Assembly (NCBI RefSeq): GCF_014873145.1
Contig: NZ_JADBEK010000001.1
Span: 8,618,001 to 8,682,000 of the forward strand
Direction of reading: 5' to 3'
Length of the DNA: 64,000 nt
Source: Nonomuraea angiospora
GTDB lineage: Bacteria > Actinomycetota > Actinomycetes > Streptosporangiales > Streptosporangiaceae
Numbering within the stretch: the stretch's first letter is position 1; each line of letters begins with the position of its first letter. The translations under genes and the position numbers were made by a program. The notes under the pieces were generated by a model. The model made no database searches and was not told the origin of the DNA. It saw only the letters and a list, made by a program, of their open reading frames with translations. This document shows positions 16,304-25,519 of the stretch, piece by piece.

Positions 16304-17242
16304 ATGCGTAGCCCTCTGCTCGATCTCCCCGGTGCCGTCGCGGCCGATGGGCCGGATTCCGACGTAGCCGCGCACTACGGCGACCTGTTCGCCGAGCAGC
16401 GCGCGCTGGCCAAGGGTGAGGCGGTCGTCGACCGCAGCAACCGTGAGGTGGTCCGCATCTCCGGCGTCGACCGGCTGAAATGGCTCAACGACCTGACCTC
16501 GCAGAAGCTTGACACCCTGCGGCCGGGCGAGTGGACACAGACGCTCGATCTCGACCTCCAGGGCCACGTGCTGCACCACCTGACGCTCGTCGACGACGGT
16601 GAGAGCCTGCTGGCCCACGTCGAGCCGGGCACCGCGCAGAGCCTGATCGACTATCTCGACCGGATGCGGTTCATGCTGCGGGTCGAGGTGTCGCGGGCCG
16701 ACGACCTGGCCGTGCTGTCCACGGCCACGGAGGACTTCCTGGTGCCGCGCGCCGAGCTGCCCGACCACCTGGGCAAGCCGTTGGCGGGGCTGTGGGCGTA
16801 CGAGGCGCTGCGGATCGAGGCGCACCGGCCGCGGCTGGGGTTCGACACCGACCACAAGACGATCCCCCATGAGGTGGGCTGGATCGGCGCGGCCGTACAC
16901 CTGAGCAAGGGGTGCTACCGCGGCCAGGAGACGGTCGCCCGGGTGCACAACCTCGGGCACCCGCCGCGCCGCCTGGTGTTCCTGCACCTCGACGGCAGTG
17001 TCGACACGCTGCCGGCGCACGGTGACCCGGTGATCTTCGAGAGCCAGGAGATCGGTGTGGTCGGGTCGGCCGCCCGGCACCACGAGCTCGGGCCGATCGC
17101 GCTGGCGGTGGTCAAGCGGACGGTGCCGGTGGACGCGCCGCTGCTGGCCGGTGGGGTGGCGGCGGCGCAGGAGGTCATCGTGCCGCCGGACGCGGGACGC
17201 AACGTCTCCATCGACCCGGCCCTCCGCCGCCGCATCCGCTGA
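16304..17242 (+). CDS. ygfZ: Tetrahydrofolate-binding Fe-S assembly protein YgfZ
   Basis: 312 residues. GcvT-like fold with the YgfZ signature KGCYRGQE (about 199-206), whose Cys is conserved in the family. YgfZ uses folate to maintain certain Fe-S enzymes such as MiaB. The ATG at 16304 follows CTGGAGGG; the open frame upstream covers the end of nur in another frame and is discarded. It lies 77 bp behind nur. Converges with dtd. Confidence 0.88.
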   Translation: MRSPLLDLPGAVAADGPDSDVAAHYGDLFAEQRALAKGEAVVDRSNREVVRISGVDRLKWLNDLTSQKLDTLRPGEWTQTLDLDLQGHVLHHLTLVDDGESLLAHVEPGTAQSLIDYLDRMRFMLRVEVSRADDLAVLSTATEDFLVPRAELPDHLGKPLAGLWAYEALRIEAHRPRLGFDTDHKTIPHEVGWIGAAVHLSKGCYRGQETVARVHNLGHPPRRLVFLHLDGSVDTLPAHGDPVIFESQEIGVVGSAARHHELGPIALAVVKRTVPVDAPLLAGGVAAAQEVIVPPDAGRNVSIDPALRRRIR

Positions 17243-17272
17243 GGGCGCTCCTGGCGGACGGCGCGCGGGCGG

Positions 17273-17698
17273 TCAGAAGTCGAGGACGAGGGTGATCGGG
17301 CCGTCGTTGACGAGCGACACCTTCATGTCGGCGCCGAAGACGCCCGTCTCCACGTGCGCCCCCAGCTCCCGCAGCTCCTCCACCACCGCCTCCACCAGCG
17401 GCTCCGCGACCGGCCCCGGGGCGGCGGCCTGCCACGTCGGCCGCCGTCCCTTGCGGGCGTCCCCGTACAGGGTGAACTGGCTGATCACCAGGAGCGGCGC
17501 CGACACGTCCGAGCAGGACTTCTCGCCGTGCAGGATGCGCAGGCCCCAGAGCTTGGCGGCGAGTTTGGCGGCCTCGGCCCGCGTGTCCGTGTGGGTGACG
17601 CCCACCAGCACCAGCAGGCCGGGCTCGTCGATGGCCCCGACCGTCTGACCGTCGACCACGACCGACGCCGAACTCACTCTCTGCACCACTGCTCGCAT
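17273..17698 (-). CDS. dtd: D-aminoacyl-tRNA deacylase
   Basis: 141 residues, full length. Family hallmarks: [13 protein letters not shown] at the N-terminus, SQFTLYGD with the active-site Thr/Gln region, and the cis Gly-Pro motif [11 protein letters not shown] at the end. It removes D-amino acids (and glycine misloaded on tRNA-Ala) from tRNA. The ATG at 17698 is chosen because it begins the family's conserved first strand; the frame continues upstream only as antisense of other genes. Confidence 0.93.
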   Translation of the reverse strand: MRAVVQRVSSASVVVDGQTVGAIDEPGLLVLVGVTHTDTRAEAAKLAAKLWGLRILHGEKSCSDVSAPLLVISQFTLYGDARKGRRPTWQAAAPGPVAEPLVEAVVEELRELGAHVETGVFGADMKVSLVNDGPITLVLDF

Positions 17699-17758
17699 GG
17701 CAACCCATTCTGGACCAGGAAGCAGGGTTCGTAGACTCAAGCCCATAGGGGAAGGGAT

Positions 17759-18667
17759 ATGTCGATGATTGTGGAAGTTGTCTGGTCCGGGTTCGTGGAG
17801 TCCACGCATCAGGTCCGCATGCTGACCGTGGACGCCGAAGGGCGCCCGGTCGAGGCGAAGGGCGCGGTGCACGTTCCCGCGTCGCCACGGTCGTCGATGA
17901 AGCCGCTCCAGGCGCTCGGCATGCTCCGTTCCGGGCTGGAGCTGGAGGGTGAGCTGCTGGCGCTGGCCTGCGCCTCGCACTCGGGCGAGCCGTTCCACGT
18001 GGACGGCGTCAGGAAGATCCTCGCGGGCGCGGGGCTGGAGGAGCCGGCGCTGCAGTGCCCCGAGGACTACCCGTTCGACCGGAGTGTCACGGAATCCGGC
18101 CGCGTCTACATGAACTGCTCGGGCAAGCACGCCGCCATGCTGGCCACCTGCGTGCTGAACGACTGGCCCACCGAGTCCTACCTCGAGCCCAGGCACCCGC
18201 TCCAGCGGGCGATCCGCGAGACCGTGGAGGACCTGACGGGGGAGCGGGTGGCGGCCTCCGGGGTGGACGGGTGCGGGGCGCCGCTGTTCTTCGTGTCGAT
18301 GCTCGGCGTGACGAAGGCGTTCAGGGCGTTCCCGATGTCGTCCCCCGACTCGTACGAGCGCAAGATCTTCGAGGCGATGAGCACCCACCCCGAGTGGACC
18401 TCGGGCACCGACCGCCCCGAGGCCAAGCTGATGCGCGCGCTGCCCGGGCTCATGCTGAAGGCGGGGGCGGAGGCGTTCGACGCGTTCGTGTTCGAGGACG
18501 GGCGCGCGGGCACCGTCAAGATCGAGGACGGGTCGCAACGCGCCCGCGTCCCGGCCACGGTGGCGGCCCTGCGCTCGCTGGGCCTGGACGCGCCCGAGCT
18601 GGCCGAGCTGGCCGCCCCGCCGGTGCTCGGCGGCGGGCGGCCGGTGGGTGAGCTCCGGTTCCGTTAG
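17759..18667 (+). CDS. Asparaginase of the R. etli AnsA type (type II-like family)
   Basis: 302 residues. Conserved blocks of the Rhizobium etli-type asparaginase family are present: [36 protein letters not shown] and [10 protein letters not shown]. The SxxK pair and the two cysteines near KHAAM are the catalytic and zinc-binding elements described for this class. It hydrolyses asparagine to aspartate and ammonia in the cytoplasm. Its stop overlaps the stop of the DUF2207 gene by 4 bp (tail to tail). Confidence 0.88.
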   Translation: MSMIVEVVWSGFVESTHQVRMLTVDAEGRPVEAKGAVHVPASPRSSMKPLQALGMLRSGLELEGELLALACASHSGEPFHVDGVRKILAGAGLEEPALQCPEDYPFDRSVTESGRVYMNCSGKHAAMLATCVLNDWPTESYLEPRHPLQRAIRETVEDLTGERVAASGVDGCGAPLFFVSMLGVTKAFRAFPMSSPDSYERKIFEAMSTHPEWTSGTDRPEAKLMRALPGLMLKAGAEAFDAFVFEDGRAGTVKIEDGSQRARVPATVAALRSLGLDAPELAELAAPPVLGGGRPVGELRFR

Positions 18668-20271
18668 AGGGTGCGGAACTGGCGGGTGGCGGAGATGGCC
18701 CCCGAGGTCGTCGTGGTGAACGTCCGCATCGACCCGGCGAACTTGGACAGGTCCCACTCCGCGGGGCCGTGGTACCAGTACAGGTTGTCGGACTGGTGGC
18801 CGTTGCCCGTGACCGAGGCCACCACCCGCGACCAGTGCTCCACCCCGTCGAAGATCACCGCGTAGGGCAGGTACCGGGAGAACAGCTCCACCCGGTGCTG
18901 CTCCGGCACGTCCCCCAGCTCGCCGGAGAACAGGTACTGCCGGAAGCCCATCGTGTGCGCCAGCGCCGCCGAGCCCTTGGCCGTCTTGGCCGGCATGTAC
19001 TGCCCGCCGACGGCCAGCGCGCCGCCCGCGATGATGACGGCCAGACCCAGCAGCCCGTACGTGGTGAACCAGGCCAGCCCCGCCGTGGCCAGCACGCCGA
19101 CCGCGATGAGCACCACGCCGATCGTCGTCCACCTGGTGCGCTCGGTGTCGGGCCGGCGGGCGAACCAGCCCTGCTTGACCACGTCGGCGTAGAGAGCGTC
19201 GCGCACCTTGCCCAGGTGGGCCGCGAACGAGCCGGACAGCTGCGACAGCAGCACCGCGTCCCGCCCGTCGAAGATGGCGTCGTACAGGGCGCGCTCGTAC
19301 GGCAGCAGCGCGTTGACCGGCGCGTTCGGCAGCCTGACCAGCATCCAGTCGGGCGCGTCGTACGTCTGGCGCGGCTGCTCGTCGATCCGCAGGTAGCCGC
19401 GGACCGCGAGGTCGACGATCGTCGCGGTCACGTCGACCACGTCGGCCTGTTCGTCCACCAGGGTGCCGATCTGGCCGGGCCGCACGCCGTCGGGCGGGGA
19501 GAAGTGGCCGTTCTGCACCGGATCGACCGGGCCCTGCGCGTGGCCGGCGGCCCTGGCGTCCCGGCCGCGCGTCCAGTAGAGCAGGACGACACCGCCGAGC
19601 AGCAGCACCAGCAGGCCGGCCAGGGCGCCGCCGGTGACGGTGTTCAGGGTGAACGCCGAGGCCAGCGAGAAGCGCTGCTCCAGGATGGGGGTGCCGGAGC
19701 TGGACCCCTTGGGGTATCCGATGACCACGGTCAGGGCCTGGCCGGGGGCGATGTTCTCCTGCTCGAAGTCGGCCTGCGTGGCCGAGTGGTCCATGGAGGC
19801 CGAGGTGCAGCCGATGGCCGAGGTCAGCTCGCCGGCGAAGCAGGACAGGTTCTGGACCTGCCCGGGGCCGTTCACCTTGACCGTCGCCTTGGCGACCTGC
19901 TGGTTCCAGCCGTTCACGGCGAACCAGCGCAGCTCCTCGACACCGCCCGAGGTGGTCACCGCCCCCTTGACGTCGTACTCGACCGTTCCGTCGCCCTTCA
20001 CGGTGAGCACGTCGCCGGCGAGGGTGCCGCCCTTGACGTTCGAGATCTGGTAGAGGCGGTCGTTGCCGTCGTCGTACCGCGTCCTGGTGATGAACGTCCG
20101 CTTGAGCTCACCCGACGCCCCGCTGATCTTCTCGACCACGTGCAGGGTGCCGTTCTTGCCGAGGGTCATCGTCACCTCGTCCGTGATCCCGGCGCCCGCC
20201 GCGTACGCGGGTGCGGCGGTCAGCGTCAGAGCGGCGGCTCCGAGCGCGGCGATCGTGAGTCTGGTACCCAT
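18664..20271 (-). CDS. DUF2207 membrane protein
   Basis: 535 residues. Signal peptide (1-24, ending in APAYA), an outer DUF2207 domain of about 190 residues with two Cys, a TM helix at about 219-239 ([18 protein letters not shown]), a cytoplasmic region ([15 protein letters not shown], typical of DUF2207), then two more TM helices at about 385-430 and a C-terminal region with Trp/Tyr-rich phrases. The function of the family is unknown. Single gene between the asparaginase and the monooxygenase. Confidence 0.85.
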   Translation of the reverse strand: MGTRLTIAALGAAALTLTAAPAYAAGAGITDEVTMTLGKNGTLHVVEKISGASGELKRTFITRTRYDDGNDRLYQISNVKGGTLAGDVLTVKGDGTVEYDVKGAVTTSGGVEELRWFAVNGWNQQVAKATVKVNGPGQVQNLSCFAGELTSAIGCTSASMDHSATQADFEQENIAPGQALTVVIGYPKGSSSGTPILEQRFSLASAFTLNTVTGGALAGLLVLLLGGVVLLYWTRGRDARAAGHAQGPVDPVQNGHFSPPDGVRPGQIGTLVDEQADVVDVTATIVDLAVRGYLRIDEQPRQTYDAPDWMLVRLPNAPVNALLPYERALYDAIFDGRDAVLLSQLSGSFAAHLGKVRDALYADVVKQGWFARRPDTERTRWTTIGVVLIAVGVLATAGLAWFTTYGLLGLAVIIAGGALAVGGQYMPAKTAKGSAALAHTMGFRQYLFSGELGDVPEQHRVELFSRYLPYAVIFDGVEHWSRVVASVTGNGHQSDNLYWYHGPAEWDLSKFAGSMRTFTTTTSGAISATRQFRTL

Positions 20272-20299
20272 GGCGGCAAATCGTATCGGTTCGTGACTG

Positions 20300-21388
20300 T
20301 CAGTCCAGCGTGATGCTGGTTGCCGCCCGCTGAACGCTCTCCGGCGAGGCGCCCTGGCCGGGGTTCTCGAGGGCGAGCGCCTGGTTCCGCGCGACGTACG
20401 GGCGCAGGCGCTCCTCGTACCGGTCGAAGGCCCCGATCGGGTCCCGGCCGAGCTCCTGCGCCAGCACGTACGCCCCCACCAGCGCCAGGCTGGTGCCCTG
20501 CCCCGACAGCGGCGAGGGGCAGTAGCCCGCGTCGCCGACCAGCGCGACCCGGCCCTTCGACCAGCGCTCCATCGTGACCTGGGCCATGGCGTCGAAGTAG
20601 AAGTCGTCGGCCTTCCACATGGCCTCCAGCAGCTTGGGCACCTCCCAGCGCAGCCCCGAGCAGTGCTCCTGGATCAGGCGCTTCTGCTGCTCGACGTCGC
20701 GGTGGTCGTAGTCGATCGGATCCGCGCCGAAGCCCAGGTTGACCCGCATCACGGTGGCGTCCCGGTCGCTGAAGAGGGCGCCTCCCGTGTCGCCCTCGCG
20801 GAACCAGGTCTGCCAGTGGTCCAGGCCGAGGAAGTTGTCGGCGGTGAAGATCGAGACGTACGTGCCGAGGTGGTTGAGGAACTGCGCCTCCGGGCCGAAG
20901 GCGAGCCTGCGCACGTTGGAGTGCAGGCCGTCGGCGCCGAACACGTAGTCGTAGCGCCCCCGGCCGCCGCTCTCGAACGTCACGTCCACGCCGTCGGCGT
21001 CCTGGTCGAGGGTGGCGATCGAGTCGCCGTACACGTACTCGGCGCCCGAGGCCGAGGTGAGGATGGCGGTCAGGTCGTCGCGCATGATCTCGATGTCCGG
21101 GCTGTCGAACCGGCCGCCGCTGACCGTCTCCTCGTAGCTGCGCATGAGCTCGGTGCCGTCGCCGTCCACCATGGACATGCCGCGCATGGTCGTCCGCAGG
21201 GCCCTGATCTGCTCGATGACGCCCATCTTCGCGACCACGTCCAGCGCGGCGCCCCTGATGTCGATGGCCTGACCGCCCTTGCGCGGGGCCGGGGCCCGCT
21301 CGACGAGCGTGGTCTCGTACCCGTGCCGCCGCAGCCAGTACGCCAGGACGGGGCCGCCGACGCTCGCGCCCGAGATGAGCACCTTCAT
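20300..21388 (-). CDS. FAD-dependent monooxygenase (PHBH/TetX-like)
   Basis: 362 residues. FAD motif VLISGASVGGPVLAYWLRRHGYETTLVER at the start (shown here only as the GxSxGG core at 7-12), the middle phrase YVFGADGLHSNVRR (DG motif) and the second FAD motif VALVGDAGYCPSPLSGQGTSLA at the end define class A flavoprotein monooxygenases. The substrate cannot be read. Divergently transcribed from a hybrid GntR-TetR regulator with a 109-bp shared spacer, so it is the probable target; antibiotic or aromatic modification is inference. Confidence 0.88.
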   Translation of the reverse strand: MKVLISGASVGGPVLAYWLRRHGYETTLVERAPAPRKGGQAIDIRGAALDVVAKMGVIEQIRALRTTMRGMSMVDGDGTELMRSYEETVSGGRFDSPDIEIMRDDLTAILTSASGAEYVYGDSIATLDQDADGVDVTFESGGRGRYDYVFGADGLHSNVRRLAFGPEAQFLNHLGTYVSIFTADNFLGLDHWQTWFREGDTGGALFSDRDATVMRVNLGFGADPIDYDHRDVEQQKRLIQEHCSGLRWEVPKLLEAMWKADDFYFDAMAQVTMERWSKGRVALVGDAGYCPSPLSGQGTSLALVGAYVLAQELGRDPIGAFDRYEERLRPYVARNQALALENPGQGASPESVQRAATSITLD

Positions 21389-21474
21389 GATCTGCTCCTT
21401 GTCTGCCGAAGTTGACGTTGTACGCTGAATGTACGCAGTACGGACAGCAGCTCACAAGGGTAAGATGGGAAGAT

Positions 21475-21488
21475 CTGTACTAGTACAG
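21475..21488. promoter_or_regulatory. Palindromic operator upstream of the GntR-TetR regulator
   Basis: A perfect 14-bp palindrome CTGTACTAGTACAG ends 9 bp before the start codon at 21498 and overlaps its ribosome site. Further GTAC elements occur at 21418-21442 (direct repeat TGTACGC, spaced 4 bp). It is a likely autoregulatory site. Confidence 0.65.
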
Positions 21489-21497
21489 GAGGATGGG

Positions 21498-22409
21498 ATG
21501 GCAGCCCCCTACGCCGAGATCGTCGCCGACATCAAGCGCCGCATAGCCGACGGCCGGCTCCGCCCGGGAGACCGCGTCCCGTCCACCAGGCAGCTCGCCA
21601 GGGACCGGGGGGTCGCCCTGGCCACCGCCGCCAAAGCGCTCGCCCTCCTGGCCCAGGAGGGCGTGGTGGTCGCCGAGCCGCGCGTGGGGACGATCGTGGC
21701 GGAGCCGCGCGGGGGCAGGGCGGCGGCCCGGCGGCCGGATATTTCAGGAAACGAGATGACGCGGGAGCGCATCGTACGGGCCGCCGTCGAGATCGCCGAC
21801 GCCGAGGGACTGCCCGAGCTGACCATGCGCCGCGTCGCCGACCGGCTCGGCATGGCCACCATGTCCCTCTACCGCCACGTGGGCGGCAAGGACGACCTGG
21901 TGCTGCTGATGATCTCAGCCGTCATCGACGAGTTCCCGCTGCCCGAGGAGCCCCCGGACGGCTGGCGGGCCAGGCTGGAGGTGTCGGCGCGCCTCCAGTG
22001 GGCCGGCTACCGCGCGCACCCGTGGATGGCCGGCGTCACCTCGCTGACCAGGCCGACGCCCTCGGCCGGCCTGCTCAGGCACACGGAATGGGTCATGGCC
22101 GCGCTGGCGGGCACGAGGCTCGACGCCACGGCCAAGATGCACGTCCACACCCTGCTCTACAGCTACGTGCAGGGCATCGCCGCCAACCTGGAGCTGGAGC
22201 GGCAGGCCCAGGCCGCCACGGGGCTCAGCGCCGAGGAGTTCATGGCCGGGCAGGAGGAGCACCTGCGCTGGATCGCCGAGTCCGGCGACTATCGCGCCTT
22301 CGCCGGGGTCGTGGCGGAGCTGGACGGCGACTTCGACCTCGACCTGGACCGGCTCTTCGAGTTCGGGCTCGGCCCGCTGCTCGACGGCCTGGCCAAGGTG
22401 ATCGACTAG
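21498..22409 (+). CDS. Hybrid GntR-TetR regulator
   Basis: 303 residues from the ATG at 21498 behind ACAGGAGG. Residues 1-75 are a GntR winged helix (YAEIVADIKRRIADGRLRPGDRVPSTRQLARDRGV); residues 90-135 are a TetR helix-turn-helix (REIVRAAVEIADAEG-like, MRRVADRLGMATMSLYRHVGGKDDLV), followed by a TetR_C-type ligand domain ending GLGPLLDGLAKVID. Carrying two DNA-binding domains is unusual but recurs in actinomycetes. It probably controls itself and the divergent FAD monooxygenase. Confidence 0.88.
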   Translation: MAAPYAEIVADIKRRIADGRLRPGDRVPSTRQLARDRGVALATAAKALALLAQEGVVVAEPRVGTIVAEPRGGRAAARRPDISGNEMTRERIVRAAVEIADAEGLPELTMRRVADRLGMATMSLYRHVGGKDDLVLLMISAVIDEFPLPEEPPDGWRARLEVSARLQWAGYRAHPWMAGVTSLTRPTPSAGLLRHTEWVMAALAGTRLDATAKMHVHTLLYSYVQGIAANLELERQAQAATGLSAEEFMAGQEEHLRWIAESGDYRAFAGVVAELDGDFDLDLDRLFEFGLGPLLDGLAKVID

Positions 22410-23140
22410 TCGCAGATCTGGATGCGCAGCCGGCGGAAGCCGCGGCCCTTGCTCTCGATCTTGGCCACCTTGATGCGGCCGATCTGCTTGGTGGAGGCCA
22501 CGTGGGTGCCGCCGTCGGCCTGGGTGTCGAGGCCCACGATGTCGACGATCCGCACGTCCTGGACGGTCTCCGGGACCAGGTTGGTGGCCGTGCGGATGAT
22601 GTCGGGGATCTCGAACGCCTCCTCGCGCGGCAGGACGCGTACGTCGATGCGCCGGTCGGCGGCGATCTCGGCGTTGCAGGCGTCCTCGACGGCCTCCTTG
22701 AACCCGGCGGGCACCTCGGGCAGGTCGAAGTCCATCCGCGCGCTGAGCTCGTCCATGTTGCCGCCGGTGACGAGGCAGCCGTAGTCCCTGAACACCACCC
22801 CGCACAGCACGTGGAGCCCCGAGTGCGTACGCATGAGGGCCGAGCGCCGCTCGTCGGCCACCGCCGCCCGGACCACGGTGCCCACCGGCGGGACCGGATC
22901 GCCCTCGGCCGGGATCAGCTGCAGGTCGTCACCCTTGCGCACCCCCACGACGCGCGTCTCGACGCCCTGCCAGATCAGCACTCCTTGATCGGCCGGCTGG
23001 CCGCCGCCACCCGGGTAGAACGCCGACCTGTCCAGCACGATCCCCTCGGGCGTCGCGTCCAGCACGACGGCCTCGAAGTCGCGGAGAACCTGGTCGGACA
23101 GTTCAAGCCGCCGCGTGCGCCCGTGGAGGTCGTAGGTCAT
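22406..23140 (-). CDS. Alanyl-tRNA editing protein (AlaX type)
   Basis: 244 residues. RSAFYPGGGGQPADQG, the zinc motif HxxxH (THSGLH, about 105-110) and the second zinc region GGTHVAST match trans-editing AlaX/AlaRS domains. It clears Ser-tRNA-Ala or Gly-tRNA-Ala. The stop overlaps the end of the regulator gene by 4 bp. The usual Cys in the second zinc site appears replaced by the GGTH arrangement seen in part of the family. Confidence 0.88.
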   Translation of the reverse strand: MTYDLHGRTRRLELSDQVLRDFEAVVLDATPEGIVLDRSAFYPGGGGQPADQGVLIWQGVETRVVGVRKGDDLQLIPAEGDPVPPVGTVVRAAVADERRSALMRTHSGLHVLCGVVFRDYGCLVTGGNMDELSARMDFDLPEVPAGFKEAVEDACNAEIAADRRIDVRVLPREEAFEIPDIIRTATNLVPETVQDVRIVDIVGLDTQADGGTHVASTKQIGRIKVAKIESKGRGFRRLRIQICD

Positions 23141-23165
23141 GTCGGCAGCCTAACGCCCGGGTCGA

Positions 23166-23534
23166 TCACCAGGGGCCGTAGGGACCGTTGTTGCCCCGCC
23201 CGCCCATGCCCTTCACCGCCGGCTTGACGTCCACGATGTAGATCGTGGCGGCGATGGCGGCCACGATCGAGAAGAAGCCCAGCGCGCCCAGGCCGATGAA
23301 CCCGGCGCCGCCGACGATGAGGAAATCGATGAAGTAGCTCCAGGCGCCGCCCACCGAGAACAGCGTCGCCAGCGCCAGGATCAGCAGCCAGATGTTCTTC
23401 TGCAGCTTGCCCGCCGAGACGAAAGCGCCGGTCGGCACGCGCAGCGCGTGGACGAGCGCGTAGGCCGACATGCCGAAGATGACGGCGGCGAGCACCAGGA
23501 AGAGGAGATTGAGGACACTGTTGATCAAATTCAT
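23166..23534 (-). CDS. DUF2516 membrane protein
   Basis: 122 residues with three TM segments (about 6-28, 46-66, 74-97) and a Gly-rich tail. This matches DUF2516, of which M. tuberculosis Rv0476 is a member. It lies beside the HbhA-like and XRE genes in the mycobacterial order. Function unknown; a small integral membrane protein. Confidence 0.82.
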   Translation of the reverse strand: MNLINSVLNLLFLVLAAVIFGMSAYALVHALRVPTGAFVSAGKLQKNIWLLILALATLFSVGGAWSYFIDFLIVGGAGFIGLGALGFFSIVAAIAATIYIVDVKPAVKGMGGRGNNGPYGPW

Positions 23535-23614
23535 GTTGTTGGCTCCGCACCACGCCGCAATGAAATCGGCTTCAGCCTAATAGGCGACCCTGACAGACGG
23601 GCACCCCAAAGCGG

Positions 23615-23644
23615 AAAGCCCGCCTCCCTCGGGAGACGGGCTTT
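23615..23644 (-). terminator. Intrinsic terminator after the HbhA-like gene
   Basis: Hairpin with arms AAAGCCCG (23615-23622) and CGGGCTTT (23637-23644) extended by CTCCC/GGGAG; on the minus strand it is followed by CCGCTTT. It begins 10 bp after the stop of the HbhA-like gene. Confidence 0.8.
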
Positions 23645-23653
23645 CGCGTCAAC

Positions 23654-24055
23654 TCAAGCCTTGGCCCTGGTGGTGCGGGGCTTCCTGGCGGGGGTGGCGG
23701 GCTTGGCGGCCTGCGACACCTCCTTGAGCTCCAGCGCGGCGTCGCCGCTCGTCTTGCTGACGACCCGGCGGCCGCGCGTGGCGAAGTCCTCGTAGGCCTC
23801 GGTGGCCCTGCCGGCGAGCTGGTCGGCGTAGCCGCGGGCCTTCTCCGGGAACTCCTTGGCGAAGCTCTCGGCCTTGCCGGCGTACACGCGGGCCATCTCC
23901 GGCAGATCCTTGGTCAGCTCGGTGCGGCGCGACTGCAGCTTCTGCAGCTGCTCGGGCAGCTCGCGGAGCTTCTCGACCGCGAAGTCGCCGACACCCGCGA
24001 CGGCGTAGAACGGCTTGGACTCCGTAAGCTTCTTGACCTCGGTTGCGAGCGTCAT
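23654..24055 (-). CDS. HbhA-like heparin-binding hemagglutinin homologue
   Basis: 133 residues: helical body (4-100, ELPEQLQKLQSRRTELTKDLP, repeated amphipathic heptads) and a Lys/Ala/Pro-rich tail (AKPATPARKPRTTRAKA) as in mycobacterial HbhA, where the tail binds heparan sulfate and is methylated. In a soil actinomycete the role may be in cell-surface or membrane association rather than adhesion. Only 3 bp below the XRE gene, so co-transcribed. Confidence 0.82.
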   Translation of the reverse strand: MTLATEVKKLTESKPFYAVAGVGDFAVEKLRELPEQLQKLQSRRTELTKDLPEMARVYAGKAESFAKEFPEKARGYADQLAGRATEAYEDFATRGRRVVSKTSGDAALELKEVSQAAKPATPARKPRTTRAKA

Positions 24056-24058
24056 GGG

Positions 24059-24550
24059 TTAACCTTCCTTGGTTTCCTGGGTGACGTTGCCGTTGCCGGA
24101 GGTCGCCGTATAGGGCTCAAGAGCGGCGAGAAACTCCTCTGGCAGCGGTTCGTCGTCCGATCCGGAGCCGTGCCGAGGGCGAGCATTCTGGGAGGTCTGC
24201 TCGTCTTCGGCGCGCTTCTCCTTACGGAACGACTCATAGATATCAATCAGCACCTGGCGTTGCCGCTCGGTGAGGTGCGTGTCGGCCCTGATCGCCGTGA
24301 TGACGTCGCTTGGCGGCTCGCGGTCCTCGATGAGGCCCGCCTGCACGTAGAGCGCCTGCGAGGAGATGCGCAGACCCTTGGCGATCTGGTTGAGGATCTC
24401 CGCGCTCGGCTTGCGCAGCCCACGCTCGATCTGGCTCAGGTAGGGGTTGGAGACCCCTGCCGCCGCCGCGAGCTGGCGCAGCGAGATCTTCGCCTGCTGC
24501 CTTTGCTCGCGGATGTATTCACCGATCGAGTCGACCTTGGGTAGTGCCAT
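24059..24550 (-). CDS. XRE-family regulator (Rv0474-like)
   Basis: 163 residues. Helix-turn-helix at about 15-70 (LRQLAAAAGVSNPYLSQIERGLRKPSAEIL), then a helical region and an acidic, low-complexity tail. The order XRE-hbhA-DUF2516 matches Rv0474-Rv0475-Rv0476 of M. tuberculosis. Rv0474 has been reported to be copper-responsive; whether that applies here is unknown. It is the first gene of the leftward operon. Confidence 0.85.
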   Translation of the reverse strand: MALPKVDSIGEYIREQRQQAKISLRQLAAAAGVSNPYLSQIERGLRKPSAEILNQIAKGLRISSQALYVQAGLIEDREPPSDVITAIRADTHLTERQRQVLIDIYESFRKEKRAEDEQTSQNARPRHGSGSDDEPLPEEFLAALEPYTATSGNGNVTQETKEG

Positions 24551-24613
24551 GCCTCATAGTCTGCCCCGTAGTGCTTGCAATTGCAAACGAGGTGGTTAAC
24601 ACCAGCAAGCACG

Positions 24614-25519
24614 TCAGAGCTGGAAGACCCACAGAAGAGGCGCGGAGGTGACCAACGTCACAGACAGTGCGATGTAGCCGTAGCGCACCGGGGCGGCCAG
24701 CTCGGGACCCGGCTTGATCAGGCGGTCGACCCTGGCCATGACGTGCTTGGCGTGCACGCCGAGCATGCCGTGAGGGGTCGGCATGGCACCCGCCGTACCG
24801 AACCTGAGCAGCGCCGTCGCCAGCCTGCGCGGCGAGCAGTAGCGCCGGGCGCGGTCGTCGGCGGCCATCTCGATGAGCAGCTCCACCTGCGCCTGCGCGT
24901 CGGCCACCACCTTCGACCAGGGCAGCGCCCTGCGCAGCGCGGCGAACGGCAGCAGCACCAGGTCGTGGCGCTCGCGCACGTGCGCGGCCTCGTGCGCGAG
25001 CACGGCGGCCATCTCGTCCTCCGACAGCAGCTTGAGCGCGCCCTCGCTCACCACGACCTGCGAGCGCAGGCCGGGCACGCAGTACGCGGCGGCGCCGGGG
25101 TGGGCGAGCACCCGCACCCCGGGCACGCCGGGGTCGTCGTGGGAGATCAGCGCGAGCAGCATGCGGTGCCGGCGGCGTGCGCGCAGCGCCTGCGCACCCG
25201 CGGTGAGCAGCACCGCGATCAGCACGGTCAGGGCGGTGAGCCCCGCGATCAGGGCCAGCACGTGCAGCGGGTCCCACGCCTCCTGCGGCGCCTCCCCCCG
25301 CGCGAACGCGTACAGGCCGGGCAGCACCCCCTCGCCGTACGGCTGGACCGCGTAGGCGAGCATGGCGCCGGTGGTGGCCAGGCCCCAGGACACGCCCAGG
25401 GACTGCCAGACGATGATGGCCAGCCGGGGAGCGCGCGAGGTCCACCGGGCAGTCGTGAAACGCCAGGAGCCAACCGCGCACGCCGTGGCGAGCGCTGCCA
25501 GCGCCGCTGCCGTGATCAC
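24614..25519 (-). CDS. BlaR1-like M56 metallopeptidase sensor
   Basis: 301 residues: several TM helices (about 1-25, 35-60, 85-110, 275-298) and a zinc-peptidase core HEAAH (about 176-180) followed by the third ligand region EMAADDRARR. M56 peptidases cleave BlaI-type repressors after a signal. No penicillin-binding sensor domain is present, so the signal is not clearly a beta-lactam. It overlaps blaI by 4 bp. Confidence 0.85.
   Translation of the reverse strand: MITAAALAALATACAVGSWRFTTARWTSRAPRLAIIVWQSLGVSWGLATTGAMLAYAVQPYGEGVLPGLYAFARGEAPQEAWDPLHVLALIAGLTALTVLIAVLLTAGAQALRARRRHRMLLALISHDDPGVPGVRVLAHPGAAAYCVPGLRSQVVVSEGALKLLSEDEMAAVLAHEAAHVRERHDLVLLPFAALRRALPWSKVVADAQAQVELLIEMAADDRARRYCSPRRLATALLRFGTAGAMPTPHGMLGVHAKHVMARVDRLIKPGPELAAPVRYGYIALSVTLVTSAPLLWVFQL

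Noticed and set aside
18769..20313. Rightward frame of 514 codons
   Set aside because: Antisense shadow of the DUF2207 gene; biased composition with no family likeness.
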